DNA of 64,000 nucleotides from contig JBFXGM010000009.1 of assembly GCA_050178015.1 (NCBI GenBank), positions 72,667-136,666 of the forward strand, in the 5' to 3' direction. The position numbers and the translations under genes are program-made. Shown piece after piece: positions 25,960-33,975 of this stretch (the stretch's first letter is position 1; the number at the start of each line of letters is the position of its first letter). The notes beneath the pieces were generated by a model. It had not been told where the DNA came from. It ran no database searches and saw only the letters and a program-made list of their open reading frames with translations. The stretch is from Gaoshiqia sp050178015. Lineage in GTDB: Bacteria > Bacteroidota > Bacteroidia > Bacteroidales > Prolixibacteraceae.

Positions 25960-27798
25960 TTACTCTACTGTAACCGATTTGGCCAGGTTCCGGGGTTGGT
26001 CCACGTTGCAACCGCGCATCACCGCAATGTAATAGGCAAACAATTGCAAGGGCACCACCGCCAACAGGGCAGCCACGGCCGGGTGCGATTCCGGAACCTC
26101 GAAGAGGTCGTTGGCCATGTTGCGCAAGCCGTTGTCGTCTTCGGTCACCACGGCAATAACATTCCCCTTGCGGGCTTTCACTTCCTGGATGTTGCTGACC
26201 ACTTTCTCGTAGTAGCTGTCTTTGGCCGAAACCACCACCACCGGCAGGTTGTCGTCCACCAACGCGATGGGACCGTGTTTCATTTCGCCGGCCGCGTAAC
26301 CTTCGGCATGCATATACGAAATCTCCTTCAGCTTGAGGGCGCCTTCCAGGGCTACCGGGAACAGATAGCCACGCCCCAGGTACAGGGCATTGATGGCGTC
26401 TTTATATTTTTCAGCTACCTTCTTGATGTTGGGGTGCGACAACAGGATGGTCTGCACCTTATCGGGGATGGCCAGCATTTCGCCAATCAGCTGTTCGTAC
26501 AATTCCTGGCTGATTTTTCCGCGTTCTTTGGCCAGCTTGAAGGCAAACAGCGTGAGCACGGTAACCTGCGCGGTAAAGGCTTTGGTAGATGCCACGCCAA
26601 TTTCGGTGCCGGCATGGGTATAAACGCCGGCATCGGTTTCACGGGCAATGCTCGACCCCACCACGTTGCAGATGCCCAGGATGAGGGCGCCCTGCGCTTT
26701 GGCCATTTTCAGGGCGGCCAGCGTGTCGGCCGTTTCGCCGCTCTGGCTGATGGCCATTACCACGTCGCCCGGGTTTATAATGGGCTTGCGGTACCGGAAC
26801 TCGGAGGCGTATTCCACCTCCACCGGGACGCGCGCGTATTCTTCAATCAGGTATTCGGCTACCAGGGCAGCATGCCACGAGGTGCCGCAACCAATAATGA
26901 TGATCCGGTTGGCATTCACAATTTTCGGGAAAACATCGAGCAAACCGCCCAGCACAATCTCTTTCTGGTCGGCCTTGATGCGTCCGCGGTACGTATCCTG
27001 AATGGTTTTGGGCTGCTCGAAAATCTCTTTCAGCATGTAATGTTCAAAGTCGCCTTTCTCCAGATCGCCGATACTCAGGTCCACCTTGGTCACCTTAAAG
27101 TTGGCCGGGTCGTTGTCCACTGTTTTCAGTGTCAGGCTGTTTTTCTCGATTACGGCCACATCGCCGTCGTTCATGTAAATCACGCTGTCGGTGTATTCCA
27201 CAATCGGGCTGGCATCCGAAGCCAGGAAATATTCACCCTGCCCGATGCCGATCACCAGGGGACTGCCCAGGCGTGCTGCAATGATGCGGTGCTTTTCGTT
27301 TTTGCAAAGAACGACAATCCCGTAGGCGCCCACCACCTTGCTCAGGGCCAGGCGAACGGCCAGCTCGGCATTGTCCACCTCGTCGAGGCTGTAGCAATAC
27401 TCAATCAGGTTGACCAGCACTTCGGTGTCAGTCTGGGTTTGAAAAACAAAACCCTTGCCGGTCAGGTCTTTTTTCAGCTCGGCATAGTTCTCGATGATGC
27501 CATTGTGCACCAGCACAAAATTGCCGTGCATAGAAGTGTGCGGGTGCGCATTAACATCGTTGGGCTCGCCGTGCGTAGCCCAGCGCGTATGCCCGATCCC
27601 CACGTGGCCGGTAACATCTTTGTCGGCCACGAAAGTTTCCAGGTCGCTAACCTTGCCTTTCTTCTTATAAGTCTTCAGATCTGAGTTATAGATAGCAATA
27701 CCGGCAGAATCATATCCCCGGTATTCCAGTCGTTGCAATCCTTTGATCAGGATCGGATAAACATTTTTATCGCCGATATATCCAACTATTCCGCACAT
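25960..27798 (-). CDS. glmS: Glutamine--fructose-6-phosphate aminotransferase (isomerizing)
   Basis: A 612-aa glucosamine-6-phosphate synthase that makes GlcN6P for peptidoglycan and LPS. MCGIVGYIG gives the N-terminal nucleophile Cys2 of the glutaminase class II domain (about residues 2-220). Two SIS sugar-isomerase domains follow, with GCGTSWHAALV and SQSGETADTLAALK. The C-terminal PRNLAKSVTVE is the conserved tail. Full length. No glmS ribozyme-like structure was recognised in the 311-bp upstream region, as expected outside Firmicutes. Confidence 0.97.
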   Translation of the reverse strand: MCGIVGYIGDKNVYPILIKGLQRLEYRGYDSAGIAIYNSDLKTYKKKGKVSDLETFVADKDVTGHVGIGHTRWATHGEPNDVNAHPHTSMHGNFVLVHNGIIENYAELKKDLTGKGFVFQTQTDTEVLVNLIEYCYSLDEVDNAELAVRLALSKVVGAYGIVVLCKNEKHRIIAARLGSPLVIGIGQGEYFLASDASPIVEYTDSVIYMNDGDVAVIEKNSLTLKTVDNDPANFKVTKVDLSIGDLEKGDFEHYMLKEIFEQPKTIQDTYRGRIKADQKEIVLGGLLDVFPKIVNANRIIIIGCGTSWHAALVAEYLIEEYARVPVEVEYASEFRYRKPIINPGDVVMAISQSGETADTLAALKMAKAQGALILGICNVVGSSIARETDAGVYTHAGTEIGVASTKAFTAQVTVLTLFAFKLAKERGKISQELYEQLIGEMLAIPDKVQTILLSHPNIKKVAEKYKDAINALYLGRGYLFPVALEGALKLKEISYMHAEGYAAGEMKHGPIALVDDNLPVVVVSAKDSYYEKVVSNIQEVKARKGNVIAVVTEDDNGLRNMANDLFEVPESHPAVAALLAVVPLQLFAYYIAVMRGCNVDQPRNLAKSVTVE

Positions 27799-28109
27799 AT
27801 CTTCAATCTTTTAGAAACCTGCCCGGGGCGCTGCCAACGCACCGCTCAACTGTTTCGGTTTAACTTCCTATAAATTTCCGGGGACCGTTTTTTCTGGTTT
27901 CACCCGCTAAAATCTTTATCTAATATCCAACAAAATTCCGAATCCGTCAACGGGAAGTTTATCATGGAGGTTCTTTTTGCCTGCCTGCAAAAACGCGAGC
28001 CGATGATAAAATCCATTAGCAATGATTCAATAAAACCAGCAAGACAAGACACAAAAACACACCATCATCTTCAAATACAGAGAATTAATAACTCCTAAAA
28101 GGATTGGCA
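27799..28109. other. Intergenic region upstream of glmS
   Basis: 311 bp between the glycogen-synthase-like gene and glmS, both minus strand. It should contain the glmS promoter. No gene, strong hairpin or recognisable riboswitch was seen. Confidence 0.4.
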
Positions 28110-28913
28110 CTAAAATACTTTTTCGTAGAATTCATCGTAAGCATCGAGGTAAGTTTCCTCGGGATGGTAACTTAAAAATAACTTATCGCGCGACTGGATA
28201 TACTCCGACAAGGCCGGGCTGATCGTTTCGCTGCCCTGAATAACTCCGTCTGCATATTCAATTGCCAGGCGCGACATGTTTTCATAGGTCGGTTCCTCCA
28301 GCAATTTCACGTCTTCGTCGGCAATCCCGTCGATCAACACATTTTGCCGGACGTTGGAATTTAACGGTTTTTTAAAGTTTTCGTTGTAAACTGAGTAAAC
28401 GACTTTCGAATTGGCAAACAGCGGATCGTCGTGATAGGCTTTTTTGATGTACAGGGGTACCAGCGAGGTGAGCCAGCCGTGACAATGAATCAGGTCGGGC
28501 GCCCAGCGCAGCTTAATGACTGTTTCGAGCACGCCGCGCGCAAAGAAAACGGCCCGCTCATCATTGTCGTCAAATTCCTTTCCCTTGCCATCTTTCAGGA
28601 CATGCTTTCGGTGAAAATAGTCTTCATTATCAATAAAATAGACCTGCATCCGGGCAGCCTGGATCGAGGCCACCTTAATAATGAGAGGATGATCGGCATC
28701 GTTGATCACCATGTTCATCCCGGACAACCGAATGACTTCATGCAGTTGGTTCCTTCGTTCATTAACACTTCCATACCGCGGCATAAAAGTCCTAATTTCC
28801 CTACCCTTTTCCTGAATACCTTGCGGTAAAAAACGTGATTTTACGGACATTTCTGATTCGGGGAGATAAGGGGTAATTTCTTGAGAGATGAATAAGACTC
28901 TTTTCTTTTCCAT
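28110..28913 (-). CDS. Truncated glycogen/starch synthase-like protein (GT5 N-terminal domain)
   Basis: A 267-aa protein that matches only the N-terminal Rossmann half of GT5 glycogen synthases: VLFISQE at the start and PDLIHCHGWLTSLVPLYIK in the middle. The ADP-glucose-binding K-x-G-G-L loop expected near residue 15 is replaced by an unrelated stretch (PESEMSVKSRFLPQG), and the C-terminal nucleotide-binding half is absent. It is therefore probably not a glycogen synthase, despite likely automatic annotation as one. It is divergent from panC-panD, an arrangement found repeatedly in Bacteroidota, so a link to pantothenate metabolism or regulation is possible. The start at 28913 avoids an extra 9 residues. 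Confidence 0.75.
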   Translation of the reverse strand: MEKKRVLFISQEITPYLPESEMSVKSRFLPQGIQEKGREIRTFMPRYGSVNERRNQLHEVIRLSGMNMVINDADHPLIIKVASIQAARMQVYFIDNEDYFHRKHVLKDGKGKEFDDNDERAVFFARGVLETVIKLRWAPDLIHCHGWLTSLVPLYIKKAYHDDPLFANSKVVYSVYNENFKKPLNSNVRQNVLIDGIADEDVKLLEEPTYENMSRLAIEYADGVIQGSETISPALSEYIQSRDKLFLSYHPEETYLDAYDEFYEKVF

Positions 28914-29056
28914 GAAAATATGCTGAATTTGATTGGCCAAAATTAATAAAAATATGGCGAATATTCAATTTTAGGGGATTACAGCTGTTTGAAAAAATCG
29001 AAAGCCCGGCTTCGTGTTGAATTATTTATTTACTTTGCAGCCTAATTTTTTGCCGG

Positions 29057-29905
29057 ATGCTGGTTGTAAAGGAAATAAGCGCGCTAAAGTCGCACATCGC
29101 AGAGCTGAAAGAGAAAGGCAAAACGGTTGGTTTTGTGCCCACCATGGGCGCCCTTCACAGCGGTCACCTGTCGTTGGTGGCCGAAGCCGGAAGACAAACC
29201 GACGTTGTGGTGGTCAGCATATTTGTGAACCCCACCCAATTTAACGATCCCAAAGACCTGGAGAAGTACCCGCGCAACCTGGACCGCGACCTGGCGATGC
29301 TGGAACCCACTGCCTGCCAATTGGTTTTCGCACCCGAAGCGGATACCATATACCCCGAGCCCGACACCCGGATATTCGACTTCGGCCAACTCGAAACCGT
29401 GATGGAAGGCCGGTTTCGTCCGGGCCATTTTAACGGCGTAGCCCAGGTGGTGAGCAAACTGTTTTACCTGGTAGAACCCGACAAGGCATTTTTCGGACTG
29501 AAGGACTTCCAGCAACTGGTGATTATAAAAGCCATGGTAAAACAATTAACTTTGCCGGTCGAAATTGTTCCGTGCCCCATCGTTCGCGAAGCCGACGGCC
29601 TGGCCATGAGCTCGCGCAACGAACGACTGAGCCCGGAACAACGAAAAAATGCGGCTCACATTTATAAAACCCTGACCAAGACAGGAAACATGGCTGCCAA
29701 CCTAAGCGTAGAAGAACTGAGAAGACAGGTGGTTGAACAGATTGATGCCAACCCGTACCTGAAGACGGAATATTTTGAAATCGTGGACGATGAAACCCTC
29801 TCGCCGGTGAAACAGTGGAGCGATCCGGTAAACAAAGTGGCTTGCATTGCTGTTTTTTGTGGTGAGGTGCGATTAATTGATAACCTGGTTTTCAATATAA
29901 ATTAA
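29057..29905 (+). CDS. panC: Pantothenate synthetase (pantoate--beta-alanine ligase)
   Basis: A 282-aa enzyme that condenses pantoate and beta-alanine with ATP. The nucleotidyltransferase signature HxGH is His34-Ser-Gly-His37 (MGALHSGHLSL) and the KMSKS-like segment is MSSRNERLS. FFGLKDFQQL is also conserved. It lies 6 bp upstream of panD, so the operon supplies both beta-alanine and its ligation. A TACTTTGC -7-like element precedes it at about 29030-29037. Confidence 0.96.
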   Translation: MLVVKEISALKSHIAELKEKGKTVGFVPTMGALHSGHLSLVAEAGRQTDVVVVSIFVNPTQFNDPKDLEKYPRNLDRDLAMLEPTACQLVFAPEADTIYPEPDTRIFDFGQLETVMEGRFRPGHFNGVAQVVSKLFYLVEPDKAFFGLKDFQQLVIIKAMVKQLTLPVEIVPCPIVREADGLAMSSRNERLSPEQRKNAAHIYKTLTKTGNMAANLSVEELRRQVVEQIDANPYLKTEYFEIVDDETLSPVKQWSDPVNKVACIAVFCGEVRLIDNLVFNIN

Positions 29906-29911
29906 AGCAAA

Positions 29912-30262
29912 ATGTATATTGAAGTTTGTAAATCGAAAATTCACAAAGTAACTGTTACCGAAGCAAATTTGCAGTACGTGGGAAGCATCACCATTGATGA
30001 AGATTTGATGGATGCTGCCAATTTGATCGAGAACGAAAAAGTACAGGTGGTAAACATCAACAACGGTGAACGCCTGGAAACCTATGTCATTAAAGGGAAA
30101 CGCGGTTCGGGGGTAATTTGCCTCAACGGCCCGGCTGCCCGCAAAGTGGCCGTAGGCGATGTGGTCATCATCATTTCGTATGCCCTGATGGACTTCGAAG
30201 AAGCCAAATCATTCAAGCCCCAACTGGTGTTCCCCGACATTGAGACTAACAAAATTGTGTAA
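29912..30262 (+). CDS. panD: Aspartate 1-decarboxylase
   Basis: A 116-aa pyruvoyl-dependent enzyme making beta-alanine from aspartate. The self-cleavage site Gly24-Ser25 (YVGSITID) yields the catalytic pyruvoyl group. NGPAARKVAVGDVVIIISY is the conserved C-terminal core. It is 6 bp downstream of panC and ends at a strong terminator. Confidence 0.96.
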   Translation: MYIEVCKSKIHKVTVTEANLQYVGSITIDEDLMDAANLIENEKVQVVNINNGERLETYVIKGKRGSGVICLNGPAARKVAVGDVVIIISYALMDFEEAKSFKPQLVFPDIETNKIV

Positions 30263-30282
30263 ACAAACGCTGAAACATAGCG

Positions 30283-30314
30283 AAAACCCGGAGCTTCCCA
30301 GTTCCGGGTTTTTT
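30283..30314 (+). terminator. Rho-independent terminator of panCD
   Basis: AAAACCCGGA and TCCGGGTTTT form a 10-bp stem with a 10-bp loop, followed by more T residues. Confidence 0.9.
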
Positions 30315-30613
30315 ATTGCCCGAAGGGCTAAGGTAACCGCAAAGGCGCGAAGGCGACAAGAAATGAAAAACCATGACAGCCACTCTGCCCGGCATCCGGA
30401 ACTTCCTGCCCCGCGGTCGGCCCGGGTTTCAGTATCTGTTTCCTGATCTTCGCCAGGCATGAACTCCCGTCCCCCGGGTGAAACGGGTTCTGCCCACAAT
30501 GGCCCCGTCGGTACATCTTGCCCTCCTGATACCTACGGCCAACCAACCCCTGACCATCTTCATATATTAATCATTATTTCCGTGTATATAAAAAGTATCT
30601 TCTATGTATTAAA

Positions 30614-30657
30614 ACGCAGAAGTAACACAGAAGATACGCAGAAGTAACGCAGAAGAT
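30614..30657. repeat. Two tandem copies of a 22-bp repeat
   Basis: The 22-mer beginning ACGCAGAAGTAAC occurs twice back to back (30614-30635 and 30636-30657) with a single A/G difference. Confidence 0.85.
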
Positions 30658-30763
30658 CCGAACCGGGTATGGCGGAAACCCAACCAAATGGTGGTTGAAA
30701 CAGGGCGAAAGCAAATGGTAATCATTAGTACACGAATCCTGGCATCCGACAGCAAAGCTATCT

Positions 30764-30860
30764 GTCCGTCCACGCCCTACCGTGGCCCTACGTGCCGGAT
30801 GAAAACCGAAACGCCGCGAGTCGGGAAAGCCCCGTACGGTCACGACAGGTCGTGACCAAT
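30764..30860 (-). repeat. Dispersed hairpin repeat, copy 1
   Basis: Read on the minus strand this matches 63619-63712 on the plus strand with many substitutions. Shared parts are the hairpin GGTCACGAC/GTCGTGACC (here 30838-30857, 2-bp loop), then GGCTTTCCCG, CTCGCG, TTCGGTTTT and a GTAGGG..CACGGTA end. Confidence 0.75.
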
Positions 30861-31015
30861 GCGCCAACACCAAAATTTTCTTCCTGCCAAAATCCTTCCT
30901 ACCTTTAAACCATGGCCGATGTACACGATAAGCAAACCCGAAGCTTGAGATGCTTGCCATTTAGATTTTGTTCGGTACCTTTATTCTACTCAAAAACAAT
31001 TAACGCCAATTAAAG

Positions 31016-31786
31016 ATGGAAAGAAGAAATTGGACCCGTCAGGAACTCATTCTTGCCTTAACGCTATATCTGAAACTACCTTTCGGGAAACTTCACCACA
31101 ATACCACTGAGATCATTCATCTTGCAACGATATTAAATCGCACCCCTAATTCAATTGCAATGCGGCTAAGCAACTTTGCCAGCGTTGATCCCTTCCATCA
31201 GCAACGTGGGATTAAAGGCTTAACCGGAGGCATCAAACAAGTGCAACCCATTTGGGATGAATTTGTGAACAGCAAAGAAGAACTGCTTTTTGAGAGCGAA
31301 CGCATACTGGCCGATTTAGAGCATCAGACCCTTGAAACCAAATATGCTGAAGTACTATCAGGTACCGAAAATTTGAAAGGAGAAACGAAAACGCGTGAAG
31401 TAAAAACCCGTGTAAACCAAAACATCTTCAGACAAATTGTATTAGCAAACTATTCCAGTAGATGCGCGATTACAGGAATAGACCTACCTGATTTATTAGT
31501 GGCCAGCCATATTATCCCATGGGCAAAAAATGAACAAGAACGATTGAACCCAGAAAATGGGATCTGCCTATCTTCACTTTACGACAAGGCATTCGACAAA
31601 GGACTTATCGCTTTCAGCGAAAAGTACCAAATCTTAATTTCAGGCGAATTACAAAAACGAGAACATGAAGAATTCTATCCAACATTCTTTGCTCCTTTAG
31701 CGAAACTTACACTTCATCTTCCCCAAAAATACCTGCCCAAAAGAGAGTTCTTGCAGTTTCATCTTGATACAATATTTAAAGGATAA
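31016..31786 (+). CDS. HNH endonuclease (HNH_2-like)
   Basis: A 256-aa protein. The first ~130 residues are a helical N-terminal region (LALTLYLKLPFGKLHHNTTEI, AMRLSNFASVDP) found in stand-alone HNH proteins annotated as putative restriction endonucleases. The C-terminal HNH-type beta-beta-alpha-metal fold contains SHIIPWAKNEQERLNPENG (His165, Asn181) and LYDKAFDKGL. Tyr189 occupies a position that is often His in LHDKAFD-type members, so the third metal ligand may be changed. A Cys-containing CAITG motif (Cys150) precedes the His. No DNA methyltransferase is adjacent. The gene is A/T-richer than its neighbours and lies next to transposase repeats, consistent with acquisition. Confidence 0.8.
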   Translation: MERRNWTRQELILALTLYLKLPFGKLHHNTTEIIHLATILNRTPNSIAMRLSNFASVDPFHQQRGIKGLTGGIKQVQPIWDEFVNSKEELLFESERILADLEHQTLETKYAEVLSGTENLKGETKTREVKTRVNQNIFRQIVLANYSSRCAITGIDLPDLLVASHIIPWAKNEQERLNPENGICLSSLYDKAFDKGLIAFSEKYQILISGELQKREHEEFYPTFFAPLAKLTLHLPQKYLPKREFLQFHLDTIFKG

Positions 31787-31850
31787 ATGGATGTTACTCA
31801 TCGTCCGTTGACACGAGTCTCCTCAGAATATTTCTTTGCCGAAAAAACCT

Positions 31851-32153
31851 ATGCCAAAGACAATCCGATTTTATTATCGCTATCGGGATTCGGGGAACTA
31901 CAAAAAATTTGGGCACAAAGATTTTTCAAATCCTGACAATCTTACGTTGGACTTCATCAAACAAGAATTGGCTCGACTGCTTATCGATGGCCTGTTTTTC
32001 TATCCGGAAAAAGTAAATATCCCGAAATTCAAATTTCATCGATACTGGGACGACTATTCGTGGTATGAAATGGAAAACATTGAGGTCATTGATAAAAAGC
32101 CTCCAAAAGAAACCATCAACGAGTTTTTCGAAAGAATGAAAAACAGCCGTTGA
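31851..32153 (+). CDS. Hypothetical 100-aa protein
   Basis: A 100-aa soluble protein (MPKTIRFYYRYRDSGN..) rich in Tyr, Phe and Lys, with no signal peptide or recognised motif. The ATG at 31851 is chosen over the TTG at 31836. It lies 65 bp after the HNH gene on the same strand and shares its lower GC content, so the two may form one acquired unit; whether it inhibits, assists or is unrelated to the nuclease is unknown. Confidence 0.55.
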   Translation: MPKTIRFYYRYRDSGNYKKFGHKDFSNPDNLTLDFIKQELARLLIDGLFFYPEKVNIPKFKFHRYWDDYSWYEMENIEVIDKKPPKETINEFFERMKNSR

Positions 32154-32203
32154 TAAGAAACCGCGCAAATTTATGATCCCGGGTTGGACTGCGTGAAAGC
32201 CTA

Positions 32204-32429
32204 AATGTTGAACCCCTTCGGAGTTCCGGGTTCTCCGAGCTGTTATCCGCCAGTTGCACTGGCGGTGATGAACATACAACTCCTTCGGAGTAATTGGGAC
32301 GACGAGAAAAGCCAATCTAATTCGAGGCAGCCCCGATCACGAAGTGATCAAACCATTCATCACCCCCAATCCAATTGGGGGACTGCGCCATACTACCGCA
32401 CTTCACCAACCCCGAAGCGGGTTGAACTA
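32204..32429. repeat. Hairpin array A (unit 1) upstream of transposase copy 1
   Basis: First of three arrays spaced exactly 737 bp apart. It starts near GTTGAAC and ends GGTTGAAC. Hairpins in order: imperfect ACCCCTTCGGAGT, CCGCCAGT/ACTGGCGG, ACTCCTTCGGAGT, GATCAC/GTGATC, CCCCCAAT/ATTGGGGG and AACCC/GGGTT. The sequence before it does not resemble that before units 2 and 3, so its left edge marks the end of the repeat. Confidence 0.85.
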
Positions 32430-32492
32430 TTCAACACTTCAGAAAGGCTTTTTCGTAAAAATTTCATAACTTCTGCTCACAAACGAAATACA

Positions 32493-32939
32493 ATGTCCAG
32501 CTACCGTCAAATTTTATATCACCTCACCTTTCATACAAAAAACAGTGAAAAAGTTCTGAACAATTCCGACAATGAAGGGCTCTACAGGTATATCTGGAGA
32601 ATCCTAAAAAACAAAAACTGTAAATTGTATCGAATAAATGGCGTCGAGGACCATGTCCATCTTGTCTGTGACCTGCATCCGTCAATCGCATTGGCGAACC
32701 TGATAAAAGACATAAAAGTTTCATCGCATGGCTGGATAAAGGAGCAAGGTAATTACCCAAAATTCAGAAGGTGGGCAGAAGGCTACGGCGCCTTCACATT
32801 ATCATTAAAAGAAAAAGACGCCGTTATTCGATACGTCATCCAACAACAAGAACACCATCAAAAAGAAAGTTTTCGGGAAGAATATATCCGGCTTTTAAAG
32901 GAAAACGGTATCGACTTCGACGAAAAGTATCTCATCTAA
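32493..32939 (+). CDS. IS200/REP-associated tyrosine transposase, copy 1
   Basis: A 148-aa Y1 (HUH) transposase, full length for the family. The metal-binding HUH pair is His54-Val-His56 (EDHVHLV). The catalytic Tyr114 lies in YVIQQQEHH, with Gln118 four residues on, the YxxxQ arrangement of IS200/IS605 TnpA. It acts as a dimer on single-stranded DNA by hairpin recognition. The ATG at 32493 is preferred, although the frame is open back through the hairpin array to an ATG at 32205. It differs from copy 2 at Arg36 (Gly) and Tyr46 (His). No tnpB/accessory gene is present. Confidence 0.9.
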   Translation: MSSYRQILYHLTFHTKNSEKVLNNSDNEGLYRYIWRILKNKNCKLYRINGVEDHVHLVCDLHPSIALANLIKDIKVSSHGWIKEQGNYPKFRRWAEGYGAFTLSLKEKDAVIRYVIQQQEHHQKESFREEYIRLLKENGIDFDEKYLI

Positions 32940-32940
32940 G

Positions 32941-33166
32941 AATGTTGAACTCCTTCGGAGTTCCGGGTTCTCCGATCTGTTACCCGCCAGTTGCACTGGC
33001 GGTGATGAACATACAACTCCTTCGGAGTAATTGGGACGACGAGAAAAGCCAACCTAATCCGAGGCAGCCCCGATCACAAAGTGATCGAACCATTCATCAC
33101 CCCCAATCCAATTGGGGGACTGCGCCACACAACCGCGCTTCACCAACCCCGAAGCGGGTTGAACTA
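32941..33166. repeat. Hairpin array B (unit 2) between the transposase copies
   Basis: Six hairpins: 32948-32962 (AACTCCTTCGGAGTT), 32984-33002 (CCGCCAGT/ACTGGCGG, 3-bp loop), 33016-33028 (ACTCCTTCGGAGT), 33072-33086 (GATCAC, AAA, GTGATC), 33100-33118 (CCCCCAAT/ATTGGGGG) and 33145-33160 (AACCC/GGGTT). The TTCG-containing hairpins would form the very stable cUUCGg tetraloop if transcribed rightwards. Confidence 0.9.
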
Positions 33167-33229
33167 TTCAACACTTCAGAAAGGCTTTTTCGTAAAAATT
33201 TCATAACTTCTGCTCACAAACGAAATACG

Positions 33230-33676
33230 ATGTCCAGCTACCGTCAAATTTTATATCACCTCACCTTTCATACAAAAAACAGTGAAAAAGTTCTGAACAA
33301 TTCCGACAATGAAGGGCTCTACAGGTATATCTGGGGGATCCTAAAAAACAAAAACTGTAAATTGCATCGAATAAATGGCGTCGAGGACCATGTCCATCTT
33401 GTCTGTGACCTGCATCCGTCAATCGCATTGGCGAACCTGATAAAAGACATAAAAGTTTCATCGCATGGCTGGATAAAGGAGCAAGGTAATTACCCAAAAT
33501 TCAGAAGGTGGGCAGAAGGCTACGGCGCCTTCACATTATCATTAAAAGAAAAAGACGCCGTTATTCGATACGTCATCCAACAACAAGAACACCATCAAAA
33601 AGAAAGTTTTCGGGAAGAATATATCCGGCTTTTAAAGGAAAACGGTATCGACTTCGACGAAAAGTATCTCATCTAA
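33230..33676 (+). CDS. IS200/REP-associated tyrosine transposase, copy 2
   Basis: A 148-aa protein identical to copy 1 except Gly36 and His46. The catalytic residues His54, His56, Tyr114 and Gln118 are intact, so both copies could be active. It lies 737 bp after copy 1 in the tandem repeat and is followed directly by the third hairpin array. Confidence 0.9.
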   Translation: MSSYRQILYHLTFHTKNSEKVLNNSDNEGLYRYIWGILKNKNCKLHRINGVEDHVHLVCDLHPSIALANLIKDIKVSSHGWIKEQGNYPKFRRWAEGYGAFTLSLKEKDAVIRYVIQQQEHHQKESFREEYIRLLKENGIDFDEKYLI

Positions 33677-33677
33677 G

Positions 33678-33902
33678 AATGTTGAACCCCTTCTGAGTTC
33701 CGGGTTCTCCGAGCTGTTATCCGCCAGTTGCACTGGCGGTGATGAACATACAACTCCTTCGGAGTAATTGGGACGACGAGAAAAGCCAACCTAATCCGAG
33801 GCAGTCCCGATCACGAAGTGATCAAACCATTCATCACCCCCAATCCAATTGGGGGGACTGCGCCATAAAACCGCACTTCACCAACCCCGAAGCGGGTTGA
33901 AC
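33678..33902. repeat. Hairpin array C (unit 3), no transposase
   Basis: A 225-bp copy of the array ending at GGTTGAAC, after which similarity to units 1 and 2 stops. Its first hairpin is damaged (CTTCTGAG in place of CTTCGGAG) and one stem has an extra G in the GGGGGG arm. radA starts 73 bp further on. Confidence 0.85.
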
Positions 33903-33975
33903 AAAACGATCGGAACCCTATTAATTTCCTTAGAAACCATTACTTTTATTGACCGAAACAAACAAACCCTGCGGA

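Larger units (their letters stand above)
30315..31015. other. Intergenic region of accessory character
   Basis: About 700 bp without a convincing gene. It contains a partial copy of the GGAACTTCCTGCCC palindrome flank near 30400, a 22-bp tandem repeat at 30614-30657 and a copy of a dispersed ~95-bp hairpin repeat at about 30764-30860. The short ORFs lack any family feature. Confidence 0.6.
32204..33902 (+). mobile_element. Tandem REP/IS200-type element: array-tnpA-array-tnpA-array
   Basis: Two full 737-bp units (32204-32940 and 32941-33677) and a third array without transposase (33678-33902). Corresponding ATG codons (32493, 33230), stops (32937-32939, 33674-33676) and array starts all differ by exactly 737 bp, and the units differ at only a small number of bases. 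The structure is that of a transposase flanked by two direct arrays that was duplicated by recombination between arrays, or by repeated single-strand insertion. There is no inverted-terminal-repeat pair or target duplication of the DDE type, as expected for HUH enzymes. Confidence 0.85.

Noticed and set aside
25888..27684. Plus-strand 598-aa ORF
   Set aside because: It is the antisense of glmS, whose protein is fully conserved; the ORF has no family features (His/Val-rich shadow).
27799..28109. glmS ribozyme or other riboswitch upstream of glmS
   Set aside because: No recognisable conserved core or pseudoknot was seen, and glmS ribozymes are typical of Firmicutes.
30240..30446. Short ORFs around the panD terminator
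   Set aside because: They overlap the terminator stem and repeats and show no coding features.
31926..32315. Minus-strand 129-aa ORF and the similar one at 35510-35698
   Set aside because: Their shared residues come from the hairpin array sequence itself, so the similarity reflects the repeat, not a protein family.
32204..33902. CRISPR array
   Set aside because: The repeats are long units with internal palindromes and a transposase gene, not short regularly spaced repeats with unique spacers, and no cas gene is present.
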